A stretch of DNA of 54,238 nt from Actinokineospora bangkokensis. GTDB lineage: Bacteria > Actinomycetota > Actinomycetes > Mycobacteriales > Pseudonocardiaceae. Position numbers and translations under genes: made by a program. The stretch lies in assembly GCF_001940455.1 (NCBI RefSeq), contig NZ_MKQR01000005.1:37990-92227 (forward strand), given 5' to 3'. The notes below the pieces were generated by a model, which worked only from the letters and a program-made list of their open reading frames with translations, was not told the origin of the DNA and ran no database searches. This document shows, one piece after another, positions 1 through 7,084 of the stretch; within the stretch, counting starts at the first letter, position 1, and each line of letters opens with the position of its first letter.

Positions 1-696
1 CCCCAGCACCGCCGCCCGCCCCAACGCCCCCCTGTCCACCCCCACGATCTCCAACCGAGTCCCCACGAGCACCCCCCGCGGCAGCGCCCGAGCCCACTCC
101 CGCGCCACCTCCACCGGGTGCACCGGGTCGTCCAAGCACGCCGCCACCCCCGCAGGCGCGTCCACGCCCCCCAACGCCTCCACCGTCGGTGCCGCGTGCT
201 CCACCGCGGCCAGCAGCGAGTCGGCCAGCCCGTCCCCGTACCCCGTCCACGCCCGGGTCAGCTCCTCGGCCAGCCACGGCCGCACCCCCACCACGGCGGA
301 CTCCAGCGCCGCCGCCGTCCCGCGCGCCCGGACGTCCGCCGCGCTGTAGCGGGCGGCGACCGCCGCGGGGGCGTCGCCGGGCTCCCCGGTCCACCCCGGC
401 AGGGCCAGCAGCAGCCCCGCGCACCGGTCCGGGTTCCGCGCCGCCCACTCCGCGGCCAGGTGCGCCCCGAGCGAGATCCCGCCGACGATCACCGGCCCGT
501 CCGAGGCGGCCTCGTCGAAGGCGGCCAGGTGGGCCTTGACCAGCCCGGAACCCGGTTCGGGCCGCGGGGCGGCGAGCCGCACCCCGATCGCCGCGAGGGG
601 GTCGGCGAAGACCTCCCGGACGAAGGTGTCGTCCGAACCCGTTCCCGGGACCAGCACAGCTGTGTGACCCTTGATCGGCGGCTGGGTCACACTCAT
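1..696 (-). CDS. Alpha/beta-hydrolase family protein (3' end beyond the window)
   Basis: The frame starts at ATG 696 (MSVTQPPIKG) and stays open for 232 codons to base 1, so the C-terminus lies outside the window. An early strand/loop (AVLVPGTGSDD) is followed by VIVGGISLGAHLAAEWA near residue 75. The GISLG part is the GxSxG nucleophile elbow of serine alpha/beta hydrolases. The catalytic Asp/His cannot be placed with confidence because the end is missing. There is no signal peptide, so it is probably cytoplasmic. It is divergent from the OB-fold gene at 788, as the Rv2695 homologue is from Rv2694c in mycobacteria. The substrate is unknown; fold confidence is high and function confidence low. 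Confidence 0.75.
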   Translation of the reverse strand, partial: MSVTQPPIKGHTAVLVPGTGSDDTFVREVFADPLAAIGVRLAAPRPEPGSGLVKAHLAAFDEAASDGPVIVGGISLGAHLAAEWAARNPDRCAGLLLALPGWTGEPGDAPAAVAARYSAADVRARGTAAALESAVVGVRPWLAEELTRAWTGYGDGLADSLLAAVEHAAPTVEALGGVDAPAGVAACLDDPVHPVEVAREWARALPRGVLVGTRLEIVGVDRGALGRAAVLG

Positions 697-744
697 GTTC
701 CGGTCCTTGTCCTGAGCCGTAGCACGGTTACGCTGATTGTGCAT

Positions 745-766
745 GGATCGGTGTCGGGGCCGATCC
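745..766 (+). other. Leader hairpin before the OB-fold gene
   Basis: GGATCGG at 745-751 pairs perfectly with CCGATCC at 760-766 across an 8-base loop. It lies just before the ribosome-binding site at 775-780 in the divergent hydrolase/OB-fold promoter region. It could be a leader structure or an operator; nothing in the sequence decides between them. Confidence 0.35.
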
Positions 767-787
767 CCACCACCAGGAGACGACGCC

Positions 788-1171
788 ATGGGCACCACCA
801 CCAAGGGGGACGGATATTGGCACCGTCTCGTCAAGAAGCTCACCACGGACGTGGAGGTGCTCGACGCCGACGACCTGTCCGAGCACGCCGAGGCCAACGG
901 CGCCCGGCGGGCCTGCGACTGCAGCGGTGGTGAGGAGGTCACGGTCTACGGCAGGCTGCGCAGCGTGGAGATGTGCCCGAGCGACGCGGCGGCGGCGCTG
1001 GAGGCCGAGCTGTTCGACGGCACCGAGGGCGTGACACTAGTGTGGCTGGGGCGGCGCCGGATCCCGGGCATCGAGCCGGGCCGGACGCTCAAGGCCACGG
1101 GCAGGCTCGCGGTGCGCGACGGCCGCAAGGTGCTCTACAACCCGTACTACGAGCTGCAGACGGCTCCATGA
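788..1171 (+). CDS. OB-fold nucleic-acid-binding domain protein
   Basis: 127 residues. ATG 788 is chosen because AGGAGA (775-780) sits 7 bases upstream; an in-frame ATG at 737 has no such site. The first ~50 residues are charged and contain a CDCSGG segment. Residues ~50-127 form a small beta-barrel-like domain (EEVTVYGRLRSVEM, TLVWLGRRRIPGIEPG, LKATGRLAV) matching the tRNA_anti/OB-fold family. It is the counterpart of Rv2694c and lies 13 bases before the DUF3159 gene, so the two are probably cotranscribed. A role in binding single-stranded nucleic acid is inferred from the fold; no enzymatic motif is visible. Confidence 0.8.
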   Translation: MGTTTKGDGYWHRLVKKLTTDVEVLDADDLSEHAEANGARRACDCSGGEEVTVYGRLRSVEMCPSDAAAALEAELFDGTEGVTLVWLGRRRIPGIEPGRTLKATGRLAVRDGRKVLYNPYYELQTAP

Positions 1172-1184
1172 CGAACGCGGTGAC

Positions 1185-1928
1185 ATGACGCAACCGGCTC
1201 CCGACCCCCGCCCCGGCGACCAGTCCCCGGGGGCTCCCGGGGCCGACGAGGCCGAGCAGGAGCGGCAGCCGACCCTGCTGGAGCAGATGGGCGGCGTGAG
1301 CGGCCTGGTCTACTCCAGCGTCCCGGTGGTCGTGTTCGTGCTGGCCAACGTGTTCTTCGGGCTGTCGGTGGCGATCTGGAGCTCGATCGGCGTCGCGGTG
1401 GCCATCACCGTGCTGCGGGTCGTGCGCAAGGAGCCGCTGCAACCGGCCATCTCCGGGTTCTTCGGCGTGGCCATCGCCGCGTTCATCGCCTGGAAGACCG
1501 GGTCGGCCAAGGGCTTCTTCCTGGTCGGGATCTGGACCAGCCTGCTCTACGGCGGGGTGTTCCTGCTGTCGGTGCTGGTGCGCTGGCCGTTGGTGGGGGT
1601 CATCTGGTCCTACCTCAACGGCCACGGGCAGTCCTGGCGCAAGGACCGCAGGGCCCGGCTGGCCTACGACATCGCCACCCTCACCTTCGTGGTGGTCTTC
1701 GCCGCGCGGTTCGTGGTGCAGAAGTGGCTCTACGACCAGGACTCGACCGGGTGGCTCGCCTTCGCCCGTCTCGCCATGGGCTACCCCCTGTTCGCCGTCG
1801 CGCTGGCGGTGACCGTGTGGGCGGTGGCCAGGGCCCAGGCCAGGCAGAAGGCCATCGAGGCCGAGCAGGTCGAGACCGACGCCGAGGCCGAGGCGCGGCT
1901 GCGGGAGAAGTACGCCGATCCGGCGTAG
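1185..1928 (+). CDS. DUF3159 family integral membrane protein
   Basis: 247 residues from ATG 1185, 13 bases after the OB-fold stop. A hydrophilic N-terminus (~40 residues with EQERQPTLLEQMGGVSG) is followed by about six hydrophobic helices, including VYSSVPVVVFVLANVFFG, PAISGFFGVAIAAFIA, GIWTSLLYGGVFLLSVL, IATLTFVVVFAARFVVQ and GYPLFAVALAVTVWA. The tail is charged and helical. This is the DUF3159 pattern seen in Rv2693c, and the OB-fold/DUF3159 pair is conserved across actinobacteria. Function is unknown. A strong hairpin follows the stop. Confidence 0.85.
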   Translation: MTQPAPDPRPGDQSPGAPGADEAEQERQPTLLEQMGGVSGLVYSSVPVVVFVLANVFFGLSVAIWSSIGVAVAITVLRVVRKEPLQPAISGFFGVAIAAFIAWKTGSAKGFFLVGIWTSLLYGGVFLLSVLVRWPLVGVIWSYLNGHGQSWRKDRRARLAYDIATLTFVVVFAARFVVQKWLYDQDSTGWLAFARLAMGYPLFAVALAVTVWAVARAQARQKAIEAEQVETDAEAEARLREKYADPA

Positions 1929-1947
1929 GCACCCGCTCCGAACCCCC

Positions 1948-1975
1948 AGGGCCACTGCGGCACAGCAGTGGCCCT
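1948..1975 (+). terminator. Hairpin terminator after the DUF3159 gene
   Basis: An 11-base arm (1948-1958) is perfectly complementary to 1965-1975 with a 6-base loop, followed by a pyrimidine-rich run (TCTCCTCTT). It begins 20 bases after the DUF3159 stop and isolates that operon from the desaturase. Confidence 0.8.
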
Positions 1976-2010
1976 TCTCCTCTTACGCGATCCTCAGGAA
2001 CGCCCCGTAC

Positions 2011-2032
2011 CCTACGGCTACGTAACCGTAGG
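2011..2032. promoter_or_regulatory. 22-bp palindromic operator upstream of the desaturase
   Basis: Arms CCTACGG and CCGTAGG flank a TACGTA core. Only two of the 22 positions break symmetry. It lies about 45 bases before the GTG start. TetR-type regulators of fatty-acid genes in actinobacteria use similar TACGTA-centred palindromes (from memory), so a lipid-responsive repressor is the likely ligand. No such regulator gene lies next to it. Confidence 0.6.
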
Positions 2033-2077
2033 TTCGTCTTGGGGGAGACGCCTGATCAGGATCGAGGTACTCCACCC

Positions 2078-3016
2078 GTGACCACCACCGTCGAACCCCC
2101 GGCCCGCACCGGGCCCAAGCCGCTGCTCGGCCGCCACCGCGGTGGCGCGGAGCAGTTCGGCGTGCAGGTCTTCGTGCTGGTGCCGCTGCTGGCGCTGGTC
2201 GCCGCCGTCCCGTTCGCCTGGGGCTGGGGGCTGGGCTGGAGCGACGTGGCCATCGGCGCGGCGTTCTTCGTCTTCACCGGCCTCGGGGTCACCGTCGGCT
2301 ACCACCGGTACTTCACCCACGGCGCGTTCAAGGCCAAGCGCTGGCTGCGGGTGCTGCTCGCGGTCGCGGGCGGCATGTCCCTGCAGGGCTCGGTCATCGA
2401 GTGGGTCGCCGACCACCGCCGCCACCACGCGTTCTCCGACCGCGAGGGCGACCCGCACTCGCCCTGGCTGTTCGGCACCGGCGTCGTCGCCGTCGCCCGC
2501 GGCTTCTGGCACGCGCACATGGGCTGGCTGTTCGACCGCGACCGCACCAACGCCGACCGCTTCGCCCCCGACCTGCTCGCCGACACCGACCTGCGCCGCG
2601 TCGACCGCCTGTTCCCGCTGCTGACCGTGGTGTCCCTGCTGCTGCCCGCCCTCATCGGCGGCCTGGTGACCTGGTCCTGGTGGGGCGCGCTGACCGCGTT
2701 CTTCTGGGCGGGCATCATCCGCGTGGCCCTGCTCCACCACACCACCTGGTCGGTCAACTCGATCTGCCACATGGTCGGTGGGCGCCCGTTCAAGTCCCGC
2801 GACCGCGCCGCCAACTTCTGGCCGCTGGCCCTCGTCAGCTTCGGCGAGTCCTGGCACAACTCCCACCACGCCGACCCCACCTCGGCCCGCCACGGCGTCC
2901 TGCGCGGCCAGCTCGACATCTCCGCCCGCCTCATCTGGCTCTTCGAGAAGGCGGGCTGGGCCTGGGACGTCCGCTGGCCCACCCCCGCCCGCATCGCCAA
3001 GCTCCGCACCCCCTGA
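2078..3016 (+). CDS. Membrane fatty acid desaturase (acyl-CoA delta-9 type)
   Basis: 312 residues from GTG 2078; the longer frame upstream only overlaps the DUF3159 gene and has no homology. All three histidine boxes of di-iron acyl desaturases are present: HRYFTH (~residue 77), HRRHH (~117) and HNSHH (~270). Hydrophobic pairs surround them (FVLVPLLALVAAVPF, VAIGAAFFVFTGLGV, LFPLLTVVSLLLPALIGG). The likely reaction is O2-dependent introduction of a cis double bond into a saturated acyl chain at the membrane, using an external electron donor. It is monocistronic behind the 2011-2032 palindrome. It is an insertion relative to the mycobacterial order, where DUF3159 adjoins ceoC. Confidence 0.9.
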   Translation: MTTTVEPPARTGPKPLLGRHRGGAEQFGVQVFVLVPLLALVAAVPFAWGWGLGWSDVAIGAAFFVFTGLGVTVGYHRYFTHGAFKAKRWLRVLLAVAGGMSLQGSVIEWVADHRRHHAFSDREGDPHSPWLFGTGVVAVARGFWHAHMGWLFDRDRTNADRFAPDLLADTDLRRVDRLFPLLTVVSLLLPALIGGLVTWSWWGALTAFFWAGIIRVALLHHTTWSVNSICHMVGGRPFKSRDRAANFWPLALVSFGESWHNSHHADPTSARHGVLRGQLDISARLIWLFEKAGWAWDVRWPTPARIAKLRTP

Positions 3017-3087
3017 CCCGTCCCGACCGCCGGAACGGGTGGGAACGTCCACCCCGCTAGACCGTGCCTGCCGGAAGGGTGGTCGGG

Positions 3088-3456
3088 ATGAGCTACACGG
3101 CAACCGCGGTCCGCGAGGATCCGTTCTGGGTGGTCCAGGTGGACGGCGTCGGGACCACCCAGGGCCGCACGGCCGCGGAAGCGCGCCGCATGGCCTTCGA
3201 CCTCGTCCGGGTCATGACCGGCGTGGACGCCCCCGAGGTGGTCGTCGACTTCGCGGTGTCCGGCATCCACCTCGGCGAGGTGCGCGACGTGCGCACCACC
3301 GTCGCCGACGCCGCGCGCGCCCAGGAGCGCGCGGCGTCGCGGTCCCGCTCACTGGCCCGGCGGCTGCGGGAGGCGGGCCTCACCGGGCGCGACATCGCGG
3401 AGATCCTCGGGGTTTCGCCGCAGCGGGTGTCCCAGCTCATCGCCAACAAGCCCTAG
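3088..3456 (+). CDS. HicB-like N-terminal domain plus C-terminal HTH protein
   Basis: 122 residues from ATG 3088, with a GGAAGG site 10 bases upstream; an in-frame GTG at 3064 is less likely. The N-terminal ~45 residues (YTATAVREDPFWVVQVDGV, TTQGRTAAEARRMAFDLV) resemble the HicB/UPF0150 antitoxin fold. Residues ~95-122 (LREAGLTGRDIAEILGVSPQ then RVSQLI) form a clear helix-turn-helix. No HicA-like toxin adjoins it, so it is probably a stand-alone regulator; this is inference. It is convergent with ceoC. Confidence 0.65.
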   Translation: MSYTATAVREDPFWVVQVDGVGTTQGRTAAEARRMAFDLVRVMTGVDAPEVVVDFAVSGIHLGEVRDVRTTVADAARAQERAASRSRSLARRLREAGLTGRDIAEILGVSPQRVSQLIANKP

Positions 3457-3582
3457 GCTCCGTCCGCCGACCCGCCCGCCGCTCCTGGCCCCCCACCCGA
3501 CCCGCAGGTCGATCGGGCACGAGGACGGCCGGAGCGGGCGGCGTCGCCGTCGAGTCGACCAAGCGGTGAGCGCCGGCTCCGG

Positions 3583-4239
3583 TCAGTGGCCGAAGGCGCG
3601 GCGGATGTCGCCCTCCACGTCGGCGGCGGCGACGAAGAGGAGCTCGTCGCCCGCCTCCAGGGGGTCCTCGGGCTGGGGGACGATGACCCGGCCGCCGCGC
3701 AGGATCGTCACCAGGGCGGCGTCGCGGGGTAGCTGGACCTCGCCCACCGGCCTGCCCGCCCACGCGGTGTCGGCGGGCAGGGTCATCTCGACGAGGTTGG
3801 CCTGGCCCTGGCGCAGGGTGAGCAGCTGGACGAGGCCGCCGACGCTCACGGCCTCCTCGACCATGGCGGCGAGCACGCGCGGGGTGGACACGGCCACGTC
3901 GACGCCCCAGGCGGAGGTGAACAGCCACTCGTTCGCCGGGTGGTTGACCCTGGCGACCACGCGGCGGACGGCGAAGACGGTCTTGGCCAGCAGCGACACC
4001 ACGAGGTTGGCCTTGTCGTCGCCGGTGGCGGCGATGACGACGTCGCAGAGCTGGATGCCCGCGTCCTCCAGCGAGGACAGCTCGCAGGCGTCGGCCAGCA
4101 CCCACTCGGCCTGCTCGACGGTGTGCGGCTCGAACTGCTTGGCCAACCGCTCGATGAGCATGACCTGGTGGTCCCCGGCCACCAGCTCGGCGGCGATGGA
4201 GCGGCCGACGGCCCCGGCCCCGGCGATCGCGACGCGCAT
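3583..4239 (-). CDS. ceoC: TrkA-type potassium uptake regulatory protein CeoC
   Basis: 218 residues from ATG 4239, overlapping the stop of ceoB by one base (TGATG), which implies translational coupling. The N-terminal Rossmann domain (RVAIAGAGAVGRSIAAELV, GxGxxG) binds NAD(H) or an adenine nucleotide in this family. The DVVIAATGDDKANLVVSLLAK segment is typical TrkA_N. Residues ~130-218 (LVEMTLPADTAWAGRPVGE to PLEAGDELLFVA) form a TrkA_C/RCK_C domain, a known site for small ligands such as c-di-AMP in other bacteria. It is the Rv2692 counterpart. No TrkH-type channel lies nearby; the adjacent KimA-like permease is the plausible partner. Confidence 0.88.
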   Translation of the reverse strand: MRVAIAGAGAVGRSIAAELVAGDHQVMLIERLAKQFEPHTVEQAEWVLADACELSSLEDAGIQLCDVVIAATGDDKANLVVSLLAKTVFAVRRVVARVNHPANEWLFTSAWGVDVAVSTPRVLAAMVEEAVSVGGLVQLLTLRQGQANLVEMTLPADTAWAGRPVGEVQLPRDAALVTILRGGRVIVPQPEDPLEAGDELLFVAAADVEGDIRRAFGH

Positions 4240-4904
4240 CAGTTGCCCTCCTCCGGCGACTGGGCGGCGGCCGCGACGACGTCGCTGACCGTCCCGGACA
4301 GGGTGGCCACGTACACCTGGTCGTCGGCCTGGATCACGGTCTTGGTCTCGGGCAGCACCCCGGTGCCGAAGCGCATGATGAACGCGACCCGCGCACCCGT
4401 GGCCTGCTGGAACTCCTTGACCGTGCGCCCCACCCAGCCCTCGTCCACCGGCACCTGGAGCAGCGCGACCTTGCCCGTGGGGTCGCGCCAGGCCGAGGCC
4501 ACCCCGTCGGGCAGCAGGGTCCGCAGCAGCCGGTCGGTCGTCCACGGCACGGTCGCCACGGTCGGGATGCCCAGCCGCTCGTAGACCTCGGCCCGCTTGG
4601 GGTCGTAGATGCGCGCCACCACGTGCTCGACGCCGAAGGTCTCCCTGGCCACCCGGGCGGAGATGATGTTGGAGTTGTCGCCGCTGGAGACCGCGGCGAA
4701 CGCCCCGGCCCGCTCGATGCCCGCCTCCACCATGACCCCGCGGTCGAAGCCGGGGCCGACGACCTGCTGGCCGTGGAAGTCCGGCCCCAGCCTGCGGAAG
4801 GCCTGGGCGTCCTTGTCGATGACGGCCACGGTGTGGTCCAGCCGCTCCAGGGCGGCGGCCATCATGGCCCCCACCCGGCCGCAGCCCATGATCACCACGT
4901 GCAC
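4239..4904 (-). CDS. ceoB: TrkA-type potassium uptake regulatory protein CeoB
   Basis: 221 residues. GTG 4904 is preferred over ATG 4910 because AGGAGG (4911-4916) directly abuts that ATG but is 6 bases from the GTG; the GTG also gives the family-like start MHVVIMGCGRVG. A Rossmann GCGRVG loop lies at the N-terminus, SSGDNSNIISARVARETFG follows at mid-domain, and a TrkA_C domain closes the protein (LLQVPVDEGWVGRTVKEF to QADDQVYVATL). It is the upstream gene of the coupled ceoB-ceoC pair and diverges from the permease at 5078. Rv2691 is the counterpart. The expected role is a cytosolic gating subunit of K+ uptake. Confidence 0.88.
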   Translation of the reverse strand: MHVVIMGCGRVGAMMAAALERLDHTVAVIDKDAQAFRRLGPDFHGQQVVGPGFDRGVMVEAGIERAGAFAAVSSGDNSNIISARVARETFGVEHVVARIYDPKRAEVYERLGIPTVATVPWTTDRLLRTLLPDGVASAWRDPTGKVALLQVPVDEGWVGRTVKEFQQATGARVAFIMRFGTGVLPETKTVIQADDQVYVATLSGTVSDVVAAAAQSPEEGN

Positions 4905-5063
4905 GACCATCCTCCTGAGTCGGTCCAGCCTCGGGCCCCCTCGGGCACCGCCCGTCGGGCGACAGCGCTGAACCTACCGGGGACTGGTCCGAAACGGTGA
5001 CCTGGCCGGGGACGAATCCGCACAGCCCGTGGCCACCTCGGCGCGCGCGGGGCGGGCACGGCT

Positions 5064-5069
5064 TAGGCT
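5064..5069 (+). promoter_or_regulatory. Candidate -10 element (TAGGCT) for a leaderless kimA-like transcript
   Basis: TAGGCT ends 8 bases before the GTG at 5078. This spacing puts the transcription start at or next to the initiation codon. No Shine-Dalgarno sequence lies between. Confidence 0.5.
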
Positions 5070-5077
5070 GTCGTCCC

Positions 5078-7084
5078 GTGTCCAAGTTCTCCACGGCGGC
5101 GAAGCGGCTGGTGGTCGGCAGGCCGTTCCGCAGCGACCGGCTCGCGCACACGCTGCTGCCCAAGCGCATCGCCCTGCCGGTGTTCGCCTCCGACGCCATG
5201 TCGTCGGTCGCCTACGCCCCCGAGGAGATCTTCCTCGTGCTGTCGGTGGCGGGCCTGTCCGCCTACGCCATGGCGCCGTGGGTGGGGGTGGTGGTCGTCA
5301 TCGTCATGCTGACGGTGGTGGCCAGCTACCGCCAGAACGTGCGCGCCTACCCCTCCGGCGGCGGTGACTACGAGGTCGCCACGGTCAACCTGGGCAAGCA
5401 GGCGGGGTTGACCGTGGCCAGCGCGCTGCTGGTCGACTACGTGCTCACGGTGGCGGTGTCGATCTCCTCCGCGATGGCCAACATCGGCTCCGCGGTGCCG
5501 TTCGTGGCCAACCACAAGATGGAGTTCGCCGTCGTGGCGATCGTGGTGCTCACCGCGATCAACCTGCGCGGCATCCGCGAGTCCGGCGCCGCGTTCGCCG
5601 TGCCGACCTACGCGTTCATGGCGGGCATCGTCATCATGATCGCCTTCGGCCTGTTCCGCGGCGTGGTGCTCGGCGACGACATGCCCGCCGAGTCGGCGGG
5701 CTTCGGCGTGGAGACCGAGCACGGCGACCTGGCGGGCTTCGCGCTGGTGTTCCTGGTGCTGCGCGCGTTCTCCTCCGGCTGCGCCGCGCTGACCGGCGTG
5801 GAGGCCATCTCCAACGGCGTGCCCGCCTTCCGCAAGCCCAAGTCGAAGAACGCCGCCACCACGCTGCTGCTCATGGGCTCGATCGCGGTCGTGATGCTGA
5901 TGGGCCTGATCGTGCTGGCCCAGATGACCGGCGTGCACATCGCCGAGGACCCGGCCAAGCAGCTCATCGGCGCGCCCGCGGGCTACGAGCAGAAGACGAT
6001 GGTCGCCCAGATCGCGGAGGCGGTGTTCTCCGGCTTCCCGGCGGGCTTCTTCTTCATCACCGTGGTCACCGCGCTGATCCTGGTGCTCGCCGCCAACACC
6101 GCGTTCAACGGCTTCCCGGTGCTCGGCTCGATCCTGGCCCAGGACCGCTACCTGCCCCGCCAGTTGCACACCCGCGGCGACCGGCTGGCCTTCTCCAACG
6201 GCATCGTCGGCCTGGCCGGGTTCGCGATCGTGCTGGTCATCGCCTTCGACGCCGAGGTCACCCGGCTCATCCAGCTCTACATCGTGGGCGTGTTCGTCTC
6301 CTTCACCATGTCCCAGACCGGCATGATCCGGCACTGGAACCGGCACCTGGCCACCGAGACCGACCCGGCGCAGCGCCGCAGGATGCGCCGCTCGCAGGCC
6401 ATCAACGCCTTCGGCCTGGCGATGACCGGCGCGGTGCTGGTGGTCGTGCTGATCACGAAGTTCCTGCTCGGGGCGTGGATCGCCATCGCCGCCATGGCGG
6501 TGATCTACCTGCTGATGACCGGCATCCGCCGCCACTACGACCGGGTGGCCGACGAGCTGGCCCGCGCCGAGGGCGAGCGCAAGTTCGTGCTGCCCTCGCG
6601 CATCCACACCGTCGTGCTGGTCTCCAAGCTGCACCTGCCCACCCGCCGCGCGCTCGCCTACGCCAAGGCGACCCGGCCCGACGTGCTGGAGGCGATCACC
6701 GTCAACGTCGACGACGTCGACACCAAGCGGCTGGTCAGCGAGTGGGACAAGGAGGGCTTCAAGATCCCGCTCAAGGTCGTCGAGTCGCCCTACCGGGAGA
6801 TCACCAAGCCGGTGCTGGACTACGTCAAGCGCATCCGCAGCGACAACCCGCGCGACGTGGTCACCGTGTTCATCCCGGAGTACGTGGTGGGCCGCTGGTG
6901 GGAGCAGCTGCTGCACAACCAGAGCGCCCTGCGGCTCAAGGGCAGGCTGCTGTTCCAACCGGGGGTGATGGTGACCAGCGTGCCGTGGCAGCTGGAGTCG
7001 GCCAAGAACGCGGCCCCGCACGAGGTCATCGTCCCCGGCGCCATCCGCCGCGGGCTCACCGACGAGGGCAAGGAGCGCCGGTGA
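5078..7084 (+). CDS. KimA-type potassium/proton symporter (APC superfamily)
   Basis: 668 residues from GTG 5078; the N-terminal extension of the open frame is non-coding. About 12 hydrophobic helices occupy residues ~30-490, followed by a ~180-residue cytosolic domain with a universal-stress-like start (HTVVLVSKLHLPTRRALAYA). Signature stretches match B. subtilis KimA (YdaO) as I remember it: VFASDAMSSVAYAPEEI, YRQNVRAYPSGGGDYEV, LLVDYVLTVAVSIS, SGCAALTGVEAISNGVPAF, LILVLAANTAFNGFP, and near the end WWEQLLHNQSALRLKGRLLF. KimA imports K+ with protons and is inhibited by c-di-AMP. It is the Rv2690c counterpart, divergent from ceoBC and overlapping the methyltransferase start by 4 bases (GTGA). 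Confidence 0.85.
   Translation: MSKFSTAAKRLVVGRPFRSDRLAHTLLPKRIALPVFASDAMSSVAYAPEEIFLVLSVAGLSAYAMAPWVGVVVVIVMLTVVASYRQNVRAYPSGGGDYEVATVNLGKQAGLTVASALLVDYVLTVAVSISSAMANIGSAVPFVANHKMEFAVVAIVVLTAINLRGIRESGAAFAVPTYAFMAGIVIMIAFGLFRGVVLGDDMPAESAGFGVETEHGDLAGFALVFLVLRAFSSGCAALTGVEAISNGVPAFRKPKSKNAATTLLLMGSIAVVMLMGLIVLAQMTGVHIAEDPAKQLIGAPAGYEQKTMVAQIAEAVFSGFPAGFFFITVVTALILVLAANTAFNGFPVLGSILAQDRYLPRQLHTRGDRLAFSNGIVGLAGFAIVLVIAFDAEVTRLIQLYIVGVFVSFTMSQTGMIRHWNRHLATETDPAQRRRMRRSQAINAFGLAMTGAVLVVVLITKFLLGAWIAIAAMAVIYLLMTGIRRHYDRVADELARAEGERKFVLPSRIHTVVLVSKLHLPTRRALAYAKATRPDVLEAITVNVDDVDTKRLVSEWDKEGFKIPLKVVESPYREITKPVLDYVKRIRSDNPRDVVTVFIPEYVVGRWWEQLLHNQSALRLKGRLLFQPGVMVTSVPWQLESAKNAAPHEVIVPGAIRRGLTDEGKERR

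Noticed and set aside
2018..3103. Minus-strand open frames over the desaturase and other conserved genes
   Set aside because: High-GC shadow frames with no family motifs, opposite genes with clear motifs.
4917..5077. c-di-AMP (ydaO-type) riboswitch before the KimA-like gene
   Set aside because: The 170-base gap shows no recognisable riboswitch core, and the TAGGCT box implies a leaderless transcript.
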